From Papilionanthe hookeriana x Papilionanthe teres (taxonomy: Eukaryota > Streptophyta > Magnoliopsida > Asparagales > Orchidaceae): a stretch of DNA of 64,000 nt. The stretch covers positions 6,206,090 through 6,270,089 of the forward strand of contig CM040421.1 in the NCBI GenBank assembly GCA_022702705.1, given 5' to 3'. The position numbers were made by a program, and so were the translations under genes. Below, one piece after another: positions 23,527 through 36,558 of the stretch; the stretch's first letter is position 1, and every line of letters begins with the position of its first letter. Under the pieces are notes generated by a model that worked only from the letters and a program-made list of their open reading frames with translations, searched no databases and had not been told where the DNA came from.

Positions 23527-23865
23527 CTGGGAAAAAAGTAAGGAAAGGATCAGGGGCTGTACTTAGAACGAGAATAATAAGAAAATTTACTTATTAATGA
23601 AAAAAATTCTTATTCATTCTTTTTCAAATTTTAATAAGAGTAGGAAAAGATGGAGAAAGATCAGGAGTGAGCTGATTTGAAAGGAAGGATCAAAATTTTA
23701 TTATTATGGTGTCACATATTTTCTTTTTAACACAATTTTTGTTAATGATTTTTATCATCCATTTTTATATTTTTGTGTTCGGGCCCAGTTACAAATGATT
23801 ACTCCACCCGTGATTCTAGGAATGAGGCTTCATTTTCTTTTAAAGTTCATCATTCGAAACATCAG
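23527..23865 (-). other. T1 pol-to-AlkB spacer with predicted splice acceptor
   Basis: Across the E3 target site, T1 pol reads RYLKKYYAT then TGA (about 23858). The next 330 bp are AT-rich with stops in all frames on the minus strand and end in a pyrimidine tract and CAG (TACTTTTTTCCCAG, AG at 23527-23528), a strong-looking 3' splice site directly at the start of the AlkB ORF. Confidence 0.6.
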
Positions 23866-23870
23866 GTTGC

Positions 23871-25738
23871 TGATGCAACTTTTTTATATGTAAGAATTTA
23901 TGACCTCAAATCTATATATTTATAATGATTTTTGTAAAGTCACAATTTCAAACGCAAGTATACGTATCGTATCAAGTAATACATGGATCTAATGGAGTCC
24001 CGTTTATCGATCCCACAGAGAAGCGAGATAAGAGGTTCTTAGTCAAATTCTAGTCTACTACTAACAACCTTAGTTTGGAAGGTGATATAAGTGGTTTTTC
24101 TAACAACTACTCCTAAATGCAGATGATTATATGTAAGGATAATAACTACTCCTAAATGCAAATATTACTTCTAAAGATAACCCTTTTTGGGGAAATTGGT
24201 TTGGTGAATTTTGAGATAATAAAATATACTATTCTTATGTAATGAATTGGATAAAGTTTAGGAATGTGATGCATTAAGTATTGTATTTGTCAAATAGGAG
24301 TAATCCTATGCTTTACCCTCAAAAGAGTACCCCCTATTTCAAGCATGTAAAGAACATTGACATATCCTAAGTTCAGTCACTAAATCTAAGGCTAGGCTGG
24401 GAGGATATAGGCTGTCACTACGGAGCTCCCACTCAACCTTCACCTGAAGGCTAACCTTCGAGTTTAGTTACTAATCTTAGGACCAACTTGGGGATCTCAG
24501 CCTGTCACTCTGAAACCTCCAATTTGACGCCCATCAAAATCATATTTCCCTATTTATTTGCACTCAATCCCCATGAACTATGCAATTCATTCATGAACAT
24601 TGAATGTGGTTCCACTTTATTGAGAATTACACTGCCCTTTCAGGACAATGCAATTACAACGAATTTTAACAATACAACGGGCCCTTATTGTAATGTAAAT
24701 GAAGTGCAAGTAAAAACCATCACATTTATAATTAAAACTCCTTTTAGCAAGCATCCCAATATCCTAAACATGAGTCCTACTCATTGCAAAAGAAAATTAG
24801 AATGAAAAAATGACATAATCTTCTCATGTCACTATTTTCATAGTAGAAGAAAGAGTAAGAGAAAGACATCACAAATCACGAAGAAAACACAACAAAAAAC
24901 TTCATTTCAAAGCAAATCCACAAAATAAATATTTATAATATCATAAGATAATGAAAAACAAAATACTTAGCTTTTTCCCCTTGTAAGAAAGATGAAAATC
25001 TCTCCCACAAAGTCTCCCGCGAATCCATGCAATGCTGGAACATTCCCTTACAGATTCTCTCAAAATCCCCTCACCAATCTCTCTAAAAAGGTAGAAATGT
25101 ACATTTTTACTCATATTCTCAGATCTCTTAGCATTCTCCAAGTTTTTCCTACTTCTACTCCCCTCTTTTTGGCTTCAAATTCGGTTTAAAATAGTGTAGG
25201 GACGAATTTCCCAAGAGGAGCATGAAGAAACCTTTCAAAAAGCATCCAGATTCAATGTATTTGGCCAATAACCGCTCATGGCGTCGCCAACGCCGTACTT
25301 GGGCGCTTCCAGCGCCCAAAAATCGTGGTCGCGGGTTCCTGGTGCCGCCGGCGCCCTATTCTACACAACTCCACCATTTTGCTCCGTTTGGCTCCGTTTT
25401 AGCTCCGATTCGCCCCATTTTAGTTGCGTTGCGTTCCTAACAGATAGCCCTACAAAATAAGCATAAAAACAACCTTTCTTTAAAGTGTAATCTCATTTAG
25501 AAATATGTAAGAAGTGTAAAAGAGATTAAGCATAGAAATACTTATCGAAAGGTGTTAGGCCAAAATTTGCTTTCTTGCTCGTTTTTGTCCAAATTGCACC
25601 GTTTTTGCTTATTTTTCTCCAATCACCATTTCTTGTACCTAAAACAAAAAAACATACAAAATATCTTCTTTTAAAGTGTAATATCATAAAAAATGAGTAA
25701 ATTTATATAGCAAAAAACGTATATATTTTAGGCGTGTT
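23871..25738 (-). repeat. E3 LTRa (outer 3' LTR)
   Basis: Starts TGATGCAACTTTT next to the gttgc duplication and ends near GGCGTGTT at 25738. It contains the Athila block (CGCAAGTATACGTATCG, 23953), a TATA-like CTATTTTAAA on the minus strand (about 25184-25194) and GC-rich hairpins in U3 (TGGGCGCT/AGCGCCCA at 25300-25318). The open frame at 24488-24805 recurs in LTRb (29858) and LTRc (50726) but is AT-biased and differs in length; I do not call it a gene. Confidence 0.85.
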
Positions 25739-27764
25739 GTCCTCAAGTAACACTATAACTTTAAAAACCAAATATATTGACTTGTGATTGAGGATTTTAA
25801 TAGAGTTTCCCATAATTTCATCTCAGAAATATTATAGTATAACATAGGAGAAATTCTAGCAAATCAACCTATGAATAGAGCGTAAGAATATCTCATATTC
25901 AGCTTAGGAATCTTAATTTTCTATTTACTTCAAAAGTTATTGAAACTTGTCAAACTAAAGATTCAAAGAAAGTATAAAAATAGAATTTAAACACCTTATC
26001 TATACCAATTTGACCAATACTTTTTGAAATAAGAATAAGCTTAGGATTATGTTTAAGTATTTTCATTTAAAAAGATTCAAGTGAAACCAATTTTTTATTA
26101 GGCTTCTCCTCTTTTTTTTTCTTTTCTTTTTTTTTTCTTTTCTTTCGGGATCATTTACAATCCTTTTTTTTCACTTTTTTTTCTTTCGGGATTATTTTTA
26201 ATCCCTTTTTTTCTCTTTTTTTATGTGAGGATTTATATATCTGGATAGGCCTTTAATAATTTTGAATTTCACTATCCCCTTTCTAAAGTTCAAAACTCAA
26301 AACGTTTCTTTATTTTTTATAAGTGTAAGTATTAGATCAAAAAAGGTTTTCAATAAAGACTCAATTCTCATTAAGTATAAATATAAGAATTTTAGCTTTT
26401 CAAATATTCAACTCCTTTCTACCATAAATAACAAAATCATTTTCCCAATGTTTCCTACAAAATATCTTAACTCTAAAATAGTTTCTTCACATAGGATTTT
26501 AACTAAGTTATTTTTCTAACATTCCTAAAATCAAAATTATAGTAACTTAAAGGTAACACAACATACCACAAGTCATTTTAAAAGTAATATTAAATTAAAT
26601 ACAGGCTACTGAGGACAAATAAAGTTTAACTTTGAAAGTTATTTTTCTTTCTCCCCCTAAACTTAAATTTTTAAATATTTTGCAATTAATTCCATAAAAT
26701 GTAGCAGGAAGAAAAAGTAAAAACTGAAACTACTAACTACCACAACATCCTATCAAATTCATATACATGAAAAATCAGGATAGAATGACTGCAAGAGAAA
26801 GTAAATCTAGCCTAAAACATGGTTACAATAATATTACACTAAAAGAGAGTATTTTCACTTTAAAATTTTATTTTTCTTCCTACCACCAAACTTAATTTTT
26901 AACATATATAACATTTAGTACAGAAAATATAAGCAGGAAGAAAAACAGTTTAGAAATTCTATCTACCACAAATGTCTATAAAAAACATCTTCAATTATTC
27001 ATCAGGACAAAACATATGTAACAGAAAGTAAATCTAAACTAAACATGCCAGAATGAATTTCACTAAATAAAATTTTAATTAGCATAGCAGGTATCAACAA
27101 GGGAATATAAAAATGTTCTTCAAGTCTTATATAAAGTTGTAACACGAACATAAACACACATATGATAAATGAGGACAATTCTTCCTTTAACATATCACAT
27201 CTCACTAAGTTACCTCTAATTTCTAACAGAATCACTACACTAATAAATTAGGTACTTTTAAATGATTTTATAGATTATAATCCCAAAGATAAAATTATCC
27301 CTGATGTATCGGCTCCTAGGCACCAATCTCAGGCATCATCTAATCTCTTTAATTAAGCACCTCTAATAATTATAAATCGTAGTGTAAGATCATCTACAAG
27401 TTATTCATCAAATAGGTTCGCGAATCCTACCAAATGAAATCAAATTCATAGAAAGGAAGTAACAAAATTAAGATGGATCTGTTTCAGGTTAAATTCATGA
27501 TGCCTCTTGTAAAAGTTAAATCCGGGTAAGACTCAAGTCATAGTGGACTCGTCAATCCAACTACTACAAGAGAACATAAAAGTCTAACCATAATAAGAAG
27601 TTAAGGAATCAAGTCCCTAATGACACACAAAGATCAAATAAAACAACAAACAATCCAAACATATATCAACAACAATCAAACTTGAACAATCCACACTAAA
27701 GCAAGCACAATACAACACTAACAATCATGACTATCAAGCACACTATATCAAAGCACACTGATAA
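25739..27764 (-). other. E3 internal 1, non-coding 3' region
   Basis: About 2 kb without a credible ORF. It starts directly at the LTR edge with TGTCCTCAAGTAACAC, lacking the AAGTTTGGGG purine tract that E4 has at this junction. At 26105-26222 the plus strand is nearly all T/C in two blocks, so the minus strand is a long purine tract; a CCCCC/AAACTTAAA motif (26651-26668) reads as a second G-tract on the minus strand. Both are also present in E4. Confidence 0.7.
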
Positions 27765-29046
27765 TTATGGGTTGCCTCCCATAAAGCGATTGGTTTTAAC
27801 GTCGCGGGAACGATAAAGGATTCCTCCTGGATCAAAATTCCAATTAAGTAATCCTCGATCAATCGCCCAATCTTTTTCAGATCCAGGGATTCCTACAGAA
27901 TTCTCAAATTGTAATTTCTCATTCAGCTCTTCTTTTTCAGATTGATTCATACCATTGTTCCTCATATTTCTTTCTAGATCAAATATTCTTCTCTTGATTT
28001 TCTTAATCCTCATATTAATATCATCCTTGAAATTTATAAGAAATGGATGTATATATGATAATTCAATATCTCCTAAATTTTGGATCCGAATCTCTAGATA
28101 ATTCAGATTCTTGATCAAATTCTTCTACGTTATTCTAATGATTCAAGATATTTTTCAATTCTTCCCCTTGGTACTGAGTAAAGAGTTGAGGTGGTCTTTC
28201 TATATATCTATCTATATCCTTTGGAATTTCTTCCATTGGTCTTTCAATCTCCTTTTCTTCTTTTCTCAACTCATCATTTATTTGAATCATATCCTCAAAT
28301 TCAATAACTTTAAATTGCTCATCATTCATCTGCTTAGGGTTTATCTCAGGGTCACTAGGTAAAATCTCTTGGGGGTAACTGTTAATTGCATTCATAATCT
28401 GCCCCAACTGGTTTTCTATATTCTTCATAGCCGCCCCTTGACTTTCTAGCTTACATGCCAATTGAATCACATCCTTTTCTAATAGTAATTCCTTTTCCTC
28501 ATCTTGTGGGTTAGAGTGAAATCTATAAGGAAAAGAAATTCCTTCGCTAAAATCGTCCTGATTATTCCAATCACATATCTGATTAAATTGATTATCTTCC
28601 CAAAATTGGTTTTCTCCTCCAAAATTAGTATTCCAGCTAAAGTTTGAATAATCTTCCCAACCTAGATTGCAATAATCAGAATAAGAATTGTACATCTCAG
28701 GGTCAGTTTCAAAATAGTTAGGCTCAATCAATTGTCCAAATGAAATTTTCTTTATAACTTGGGGACCTTGAGGATAACTCTTTATGTATCGATCTAACAT
28801 CCTCTCAATATCACCAACCTGAGAACTTAATAAAGTAAGCATATAATCTTGAAAATTCATTACTCTCTTACGGTTTACTCTTTCAAAATTACTAGAATTA
28901 TAATCCAAATATGAATATTCATTATATTGTCGATCCGTCATTTCTACATTAAATCCATGAAGTCTTTTCTAATTCATCATCCTCCTAAAAGTTCTCTCTA
29001 AATCCGAGTCGTAAGATTCAAGGTCTGCAGCTCCTGAACTACGCAT
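27765..29046 (-). pseudogene. gag: E3 gag-derived ORF, copy 1
   Basis: From the ATG at 29046: MRSSGAADLESYDSDLERTFRRMMN, the Athila Gag N-terminus, then a stop where copy 2 has Gln, then MTDRQYNEY..., a Tyr/Asn-rich segment (YNSYSDYCNLGWEDYSNFSW) aligned to the E1/E4 Gag NPYSNYYNPG region, then ENQLGQIMNAIN. The capsid core found in E4 is missing. After 28135 a frame change leads to 27765-28118, a coiled-coil-like charged segment (DDINMRIKKIKRRIFDLERN) ending RDVKTNRFMGGNP. In copy 2 these parts read through more continuously, so one protein of ~430 residues was probably the original product: a shortened Gag with an added C-terminal helix. Its role in packaging by a helper element is inferred. 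Confidence 0.75.
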
Positions 29047-29219
29047 ATAAATTTAAAGACTTAACTAATAGGACAGATATCAAAAATATTTTTGGTATTT
29101 TGGATTTTTTTCTTGAAAATAAACACACAATAATTAAACACACTATATAGTACTATAAATTCCAAATCTAAGTCTTATAGGTTTAACTAAAATTCTCCTA
29201 AAAGTTCTTACCGAAGCTT

Positions 29220-29236
29220 CCCCGGCAACGGCGCCA
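29220..29236 (-). other. E3 primer-binding site, copy 1
   Basis: Minus strand TGGCGCCGTTGCCGGGG, the Athila PBS complementary to the 3' end of tRNA-Asp, separated from LTRb (29243) by the short spacer TCAAGTTTT-type sequence. Confidence 0.9.
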
Positions 29237-29242
29237 AAAACT

Positions 29243-32200
29243 TGATGCGACTTTTTTATATGTAAGAATTTATGACCTCATATTTTTATATTTATAATGA
29301 TTTTTGTAAAGTCACAATTTCAAACACAAGAATACGTATCATATCAAGTAATACAGGACTCTAATGGAGTCCTGGTTATCGATCCCACAGAGAAGCGTGG
29401 TAAGAGGTTCTTAGTCAAATTCTAGTCTACTACTAACAACCTTAGTTTGGATGGGTGATATAAGTGGTTTTTTTAACAACTACTTCTAAATGCAGATGAT
29501 TATATGTAAGGATAATAACTACTCCTAAATGCAAATATTACTTCTAAAGATAACCCTTTTTGGAAATTGGTTTGGTGAATTTTGAGATAATGAAATCTAC
29601 TATTCTTATGTAATGAATTGGATAAATTTTAGGAATGTGATGCATTAAATATTTTATGTGCCAAATAGGAGAATTCCTATTCTTTACCCTCAAAAGAGTA
29701 CCCCTCTTTCAAGCATGTAAAGAACATTGACATATCCTAAGTTCAGTCACTAAATCTAAAGCTAGGCTAGGAGGATATTGGCTGTCACTACGGAGCTCCC
29801 ACTCACCCTTCACCTGAAGGCAAACCATCGAGTTTAGTTACTAATCTTAGGACCAAATTGGGGATCTCATCCTGTCACCCTGAAACCTCCAATTTGACGC
29901 CCATAAAAACCATATTTCCCTATTTATTTGCACTCAATCCCCATGAACTACGCAATTCATTCATGAACATTAAATGTGGTTCCACTTTGTTGAGAATTAC
30001 ACTATCCTTTCAGGACAATGCAATTACAATGAATTTTAACAATACAACAGACCCTCATTGTAATGTAAATGAAGTGCAAGTAAAAATCATCACATTTATA
30101 ATTAAAAATTCTTTTAGCAAACATCCCAATATCCTAAACATGAGTCCTACTCATTACAAAAGAAACGTAGAATGAAAACAATGACATAATCTTCTCATGC
30201 CACTATTTCCAAAGAAGAAGAAAGAGTAAGAGAAAGACATCATAAAGCACGAAGAAAACACTATGGAAAACTTCATTTCAAATCAAATCCACAAAATAAG
30301 TGTTTACAATATCTTAAGATAATGAAAAACACAATACTTAGCATTTTATCCTTGTAAGAAAGATGAAAATCTCTCCCACAAAGTCTCCCATGGATCCATG
30401 CAATGCTAGAACATTCTGACCCGACCGCCGCGCTTAACGCAATAATGTTTGCTTCCAAAAGATAGCCAAAAAGCTTTGACTCTATTTATAAATAGAGGCT
30501 AGTGTATAAAATTAATATTATATAATTTAGTAATATTTTTACACACTAGGGGTACTACGTAAGTATACGTATCGTTTCAAGTAATATAGGGTTTTTAAAC
30601 AAAGACCCCGATATCGATCCCATGAGGAAGATTTATAGAAATAAATTTTCTATAAAGCGAAAGAGAAATAAAATAGTAAAAATATTTTTATTTTGATTAT
30701 AAATTACTATTAATTTACTAGATGCAATTAAAGAAAACAATAATAAGAAAATGATTTTATAGACTCTATATAAATAAACAACTTTCTTTCCTTCAATTAA
30801 TCTAAGATTTTTAAGATAATTTAATATTCGTTGGAGAATTTAATTTATGGTATTGTGCCAAATAGAAGCATTCCTATTTTTTACCCCTTGATCCAGGTGC
30901 AAAGAACATTGACTAATTTACAGAATAGGTCCGGATGTATTGTTAGTAGAATGGGTTAATCTAGGCTCACACTTCAAGATGTCCAAGGGTAGCTATGGTC
31001 GGCCCTACTAGTGACCCTTTCCTAGTCTATAAATCAAATTATAAGAATTTAGTACGTCACTCTAAAAACTTATCAATTCTACGCCCTTTAAATATTATCT
31101 TCCTATTTATTTGCACTTCACCATGAATAGCCCGCTCATGGCCTACGACTACCCAAGGATTCATGTGACATTTACAAGTTAAGAGTTCTTCTCCTTCAAG
31201 GTTTCTAAACTCTTCAACACGTTTTAACAATTCAAACGGCCAATTTAAAAAGTAAAGTAAGATCAGGTATTAATGTCATCACAATGTTTTGAAAATATTT
31301 TGAATTTTAATTCTCCATCGAATCTTTATGTTATCTTATCTATCTCTTCATAATTGAAGTAAGAAAGTAACTAACTACTCAGAACACATTGAAAATAAAT
31401 AACAAAAAATGATAATTAAACTTTGAATCAAATGTAAAAATATACTTATCTCAAATATTTCTTCTACAGATATTCTAATTCCTACTGACTCCACAGTGTA
31501 ATGAACTGCAGATGCAATAACTTAAAAATAAACTCACTAAACTAAACAAAAGGGGCCCTAAATTTCTCTCTCTAATTCTCTCTCTAAGGATGAGAGATCC
31601 TAAAGAGATAAGAGAAAGGGGTACAATGGGAGGGGCACGTTTTCTGAAGAATTGGACCTCTATTTATAGGTTTCAAGAGTTGCCTTGAGGCACCTCTTCA
31701 AAACATGTCCACATTCAATGAATCTTCTAGAAGGTCGGTACGGCGCCTAGGCGCCGGGATACGGAGCCTGGGCGCGGGACACCGCGTCCAGTTCTTCGCA
31801 CCTCTTCACTTTGGCTCGCACCTCTTCGCGATTAAAATCGTTTTGGAGCGTCCAAATGCAATGTATCACATGTCCTATTATCAAGGAACAACTGCCAACC
31901 TTCTAGAATGTCCAATAACCGCTCACTCCGTCAAAATAACTGATCAAAAGTAGTCAAAAACTTGACAGTTTTCGTATCGAGTCTGGCGCTTAGGCGCCAG
32001 TTTCTGGCGCCTAGGCACCAAGCCATATTTTTTTATACTTTTGGTTTTTTGCTCCATTTTTGCTCCTTTTTGCTCCTTTTTCCTTCTTAGACCTTTTTAC
32101 ATCACCTACATCTAAAAACAAAAAAAATACCTTTCATTAAAGCATAATATCCTTAGAAATTAATAAGAATTAAGACATGAAGAAATAGGTATTTTTTATA

Positions 32201-32903
32201 GATCACATTCCCTTATAGATTCTCTCAAAATCCCCTCACCAATCTCTCCAAAAAGGTAGAAATCTACATTTTTACTCATATTCTCAGATCTCTAAGCATT
32301 CTCCAAGTTTTTCCTACTTCTACTCCCCTCTTTTTGGCTTCAAATTCAGTTTAAAATAGTGTAGGGACGAATTTCCCAAGAGGTGCATGAAGAAACCTTC
32401 CAAAAAGCATCCAGATTCAATGTATTTGGTCAATAACAGCTCCTGGAGCCACCGGCGCCGTACTTGGGCGCTGCCGGAGCACAAAAACCATGGTCGCGGG
32501 TTCCTGGTGCCGCCGGCGCCCTATTCTGCATAGCTCCACCATTTTGCTCTGTTTGGCTCCGTTTTAGCTCTGATTCGCCCCGTTTCAGTTGCGTTGCGTT
32601 CCTAACAGATAGCCCTGCAAAATAAGCATAAAAACAACCTCTCTTTAAAGTGTAATCCCATTTAAAAATATGCAATAAGTGTAAAAGAGATTAAACATAG
32701 AAAGACTTATCGAAAGGTGTTAGGCCAAAATTTGCTTTCTTGCTCGTTTTTGCTCCAAATTGCACCGTTTTTGCTTATTTTTCTCCAATCACCATTTCTT
32801 TTACTTAAAACAAAAAACATACAAAATACCTTCCTTTAAAGTGTAATATCATAAAAAATGAGTAAAATTATATAGCAAAAGGCGTATGTATTTTACGCGT
32901 GTT
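29243..32903 (-). repeat. E3 LTRb (middle LTR), split by a solo LTR
   Basis: 29243-30411 plus 32211-32903 together match LTRa and LTRc over their full length (start TGATGCGACTTTT, end GCGTGTTG). The middle is interrupted by the solo LTR at 30417-32205 with duplicated cattc. The TATA-like region is at 32345-32360. The junction with internal 2 lacks a PPT, exactly as at LTRa. Confidence 0.85.
30417..32205 (-). mobile_element. Solo LTR of a further Athila-type family
   Basis: TGACCCGACC (30417) to AGATCA (32205), flanked by cattc at 30412-30416 and 32206-32210. It has the shared Athila block (CTACGTAAGTATACGTATCG, 30548), a TATA region (minus CTATAAATAGAG, about 31668-31681) and GC palindromes in U3 (31741-31756, 31983-32000). 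An 18-bp palindrome CTCTATTTATAAATAGAG lies at about 30481-30498. There is no internal region, so it arose by LTR-LTR recombination after insertion. Confidence 0.9.
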
Positions 32904-33621
32904 GTCCTCAAGTAACACTATAACTTTAAAAACCAAATATATTGACTTGTGATTGTGGGTTTTAATAGAGTTTAATATAATTTAATCTCAAAAATATTAT
33001 AGTATAACATAGGATAAATTCTAACAAATCAACCTCTGACTAGAGCGTAAGAATATATCATATTCAACTTAGGAATCCTAATTTTCTATTTACTTCAAAA
33101 GTTATTGAAACTTGTCAAACTAAAGATTCAAAGAAAGTATAAAAACAGAATTTAAGCACCTTATCTATACCAATTTGACCAATACTTTTTGAAATAAGAA
33201 TAAACTTAGGATTATCTTTAAATATTTTCATTTAAAAAGATTCAAGTGAAACCAATTTTTGATTAGGCTTCTCCTCACTTATTTTCTTTTCTTTTTTTTT
33301 TCTTTTCTTTCGGGATCATTTTCAATCCTTTTTTTTCACTTTTTATTTCTTTTGGGATCATTTTTAAACCTTTTTTTCTCTTTTTTTTATGTGAGGATTT
33401 CTATATCTGGATAGGCCTTTAATAATTTTGAATTTCACTATCCCCTTTCTAAAGTTCAAAACTCAAAACTTTCCCTTACTTTTTATAAGTGTAAGTATTA
33501 TATCGAAAAAGGTTTTCAATAAAGACTCAATTCTCATTAAGTATAAATATAAGAATTTTAGCTTTTCAAATATTCAACTCCTTTCTACCATAAATAGCAA
33601 AATCATTTTCCTAATGTTTCC
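32904..33621 (-). other. E3 internal 2, left part (non-coding)
   Basis: Co-linear with 25739-26455 of internal 1, including the pyrimidine-rich (minus purine-rich) blocks at 33285-33395. It stops at the tttcc target duplication of E4 and continues at 47318. No gene seen. Confidence 0.8.
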
Positions 33622-35194
33622 TGACCCACAATTTTTTTATTATGATATTTTTAATTTAATTGCAACGACGCCAAAAACTTGACCCTGCTATTTATATGTA
33701 TAGAATTGTAATTGTTTATGTTGTGGATGCTACGCAAGTATACGTATCGTATCGAAGTAATACGAGGGCTCTAGTGGAGTCCCGGTTATCGATCCCACGG
33801 GAAAGAGAAAATTAAATAACAACTAATTTAAAATAATAATAATAATTTTTTAAAATAGTATACGAAAATTTGGAATTCTAAATTTGAGCGCAATAAAGTA
33901 AACTAAGTATTTTAATTAGGTAACTTAACTAAGTAGAAAATTAATACGTATTGAAAGTGCAGGAAATTAAACTAATTGCTAAATAAGTCTTAACTATTCA
34001 GAAAAAGTATCTTTCCCCTTGTTTAGAAATTTAAGTGATTAATGAATTTAAATAGATAATTTTAAGGTATTGTGAAAAATAGGAGCATTCCTTATTCTTT
34101 ACAGGTGTAAAGAATATGGACTAATCCTATGTTTGATTACCGAATCTGCGGCTAGAGCTGGGAGGATACCGACTGCCACTTCGAGCTCCCACGTTCCCCT
34201 CGCCCGAGGGCTAACATCTACACTTCGGCTCTCAAACAATAGGACTAATTGAATATTTTAGTACGTCACACTAAAATGCTCGATTCTACTCCCAGATGAT
34301 ATTATTTCCCTATTTATTTGCACCCTCCTTCCAAGGCTTTTGAATTCCCGAATATCGGATGTAATTTTTACTATAGTTGATAATCAACATATTTTAACAA
34401 ATCAAATGGCCGGTTTGAAAGTAAATTAAGTTTTAAGTAAAAATTATCACAATTTATTAATATATATAAGTATCTACTATTTTAATTTCATCAAGTCACT
34501 TAATTTCATAAACGAGGAGAAAGACTAATAAACTACTCAGAATGCATGGGAACTAAACTAAGCATGGATTTTATTTAAAGTTAAAAAAAACAATAAATAC
34601 AAATACTTATCTCGATTTATCCCCAAACAGACTCCTCGTAGTTCCTTTGACTCTTCCTTCCAGTACAGCACGACTCACTAATTACTCACTAAACTTACTA
34701 AAGACTCACTAAAGACACACTATCGTACAAAAATTAACACCCGAGAGATCGAATTTCGGCCTCTATATATAGAGGTAAGCAAAAGTCCAAGAGGTGTGTA
34801 AGCATCTCTTCGAAAAGTGTCCGGGTTCGATGTATCCGTGCCATTTGAACTACCTCGCCGTCGGCGACGAACTACCTCGGCCGTCGGCGAGGCTTCGAAG
34901 ATCTTCAAACCACTCTAGCTCGGCTGTCGGAGGGCTCGGGCTCGTCGTCGGCGAGACGGTTATAAATTCTTCGAATTTTCTTCTTGTAACCTCGCCGTCG
35001 GCGAGCTCGATCTCGCCGTCGGCTACTCGAGACTAAATTGCATGATTTTGCTCCAAATTCGCTCCTTTTTATGATTTTTGCTTTTATCACCTAAATTATT
35101 CATTCACTGCAACAAAATAAAGAAAATACCCTTCTTTAAAGTGCAATTTCATAAAAAATAGGTATGAATTTCTTAATAAATTTTTCGACGATCA
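33622..35194 (-). repeat. E4 3' LTR
   Basis: 1573 bp. It contains a PBS-like internal copy (GCAACGACGCCA at 33662), the Athila block (33731), a palindromic TATA box CTCTATATATAGAG (34761-34774) and six short hairpins related to CTCGCCGTCGGCGAG between 34850 and 35032. It differs from the 5' LTR by scattered substitutions and small indels, including loss of about 10 bp at 34105. Confidence 0.9.
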
Positions 35195-35212
35195 AAATCC
35201 CCAAACTTACTT
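35195..35212 (-). other. E4 polypurine tract
   Basis: Minus strand AAGTTTGGGGATTT directly before the LTR start TGATCG. The position and G-run fit the plus-strand primer of reverse transcription. Confidence 0.8.
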
Positions 35213-36558
35213 ATTACTTGTCCTCGAGTAATTTTAATACTACATAAAAATAATGATTTCTATAGTAAAATTTTTCAATTCAAATAAACTATGAATTAGA
35301 TTAATTAATATCATAATAAAGTTAAATAAAAATAATTCATGTAATTTAATTAATTTTATAGAAATAAATTATTTAGTTATCGAGTCTAAGATTTCTAGCT
35401 TACTATTCATTTCGGGAATGACTATATTTAAAAGAATAACTACTTAAGATATTCATATGATAAGAAATTCAAGAAAACACTATTAGGTAAAATTCTAATC
35501 CATAAACATAAGTTTGGAAATATCTAAGTTTTTCCCTTTAGGTTAATTCAAATGAAGCCAATTTTTGATAAGATATCTCCTCAAGCTTCTCCTCATTTTT
35601 CTTTTTCTTTTTCTTTTTTTTTTTCTTTTTCTTTTGAGGATTACTGTATCTGGAGAGCTTGTTAATAATTTTGAACTTCATTTTCATCTTCCTAAATTTG
35701 AAACTTAGGAATATTTCTTCGCTTATATATACTTCATAGTTTTAACTTTATTGATTTTCAATCTTTTCTTTTCACTTGAATACTTAAGAATTTTAATTTT
35801 AGAATATAGTTTTCCTTACTAAAAATAGTTTACTATATTCTTATTCCCTTTAACCAAATATTTTATTCTATTTAATTAATTAAAGCACTAGAAATAATTC
35901 ATTTAACCTTTTATAATAATTCAATAAAATAATTCATATTAATTAAATTGAAAATTTTTTTATAAAAATCATTTTATAATAATTTGAAAATAGAAATTGA
36001 GAACAAGTTAATAACTAAATTTGTATTTTACTCCCCCCCCCAAACTTAAATTTTTATATCTATTCTAAATAATGAAAAAGGGAAAGTAAATAAATCATAC
36101 CTTTGAAGTTTAGGTATTTCTTTTTCTTTGAAATTTTTGCAGGCTTTTTCATTTTTCATTGAACCTGTACTGTTAGTATTCTCCATATATATCTAACAAT
36201 TTAAAGAAAATGCGGGGATAAAATCTAAGATAAGTATTAACTATAACAATTAAAATTAACTCTACACTACACATATGAATTACTAACATATTAAAAACAT
36301 TTTAACTAACAGATTAACAATTTTGCAATTTAAAACAATACAAAATAAAATAAAAACATACTAAAGAAAACTAACATCCTATTTAACATAAAAACAAATG
36401 TAATTAACTAATACAAAAAACAAAAACTAAACTACTACAACAATTCAAGCAAATAATCCAACAAACATCCAATGTCCGAAAACATAAAGTACTGAATATT
36501 ACAAATATATAAAGTCTTTAAAATAACTTAACATCAAACAAATAAAACAAATAAAGTC
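35213..36558 (-). other. E4 3' untranslated region with extra purine tracts
   Basis: No ORF. It contains a 50-bp T/C run on the plus strand (35591-35637; purine-only on the element strand) followed by GAGGATTACTGTATCTGGA, and a G9-10 tract on the minus strand (C run at 36032-36041) embedded in AAGTTTGGG. Both are at positions matching E3 (26105-26222 and 26651). Confidence 0.7.

Noticed and set aside
24488..24805. 105-codon plus-strand ORF in E3 LTRa, also in LTRb and LTRc
   Set aside because: The three LTRs are close copies of each other, so shared openness is weak evidence; LTRc truncates it, it is antisense to the element, and no domain is visible.
29220..29236. tRNA-Asp gene fragments
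   Set aside because: Only the 17-nt PBS complement is present; no cloverleaf or anticodon arm.
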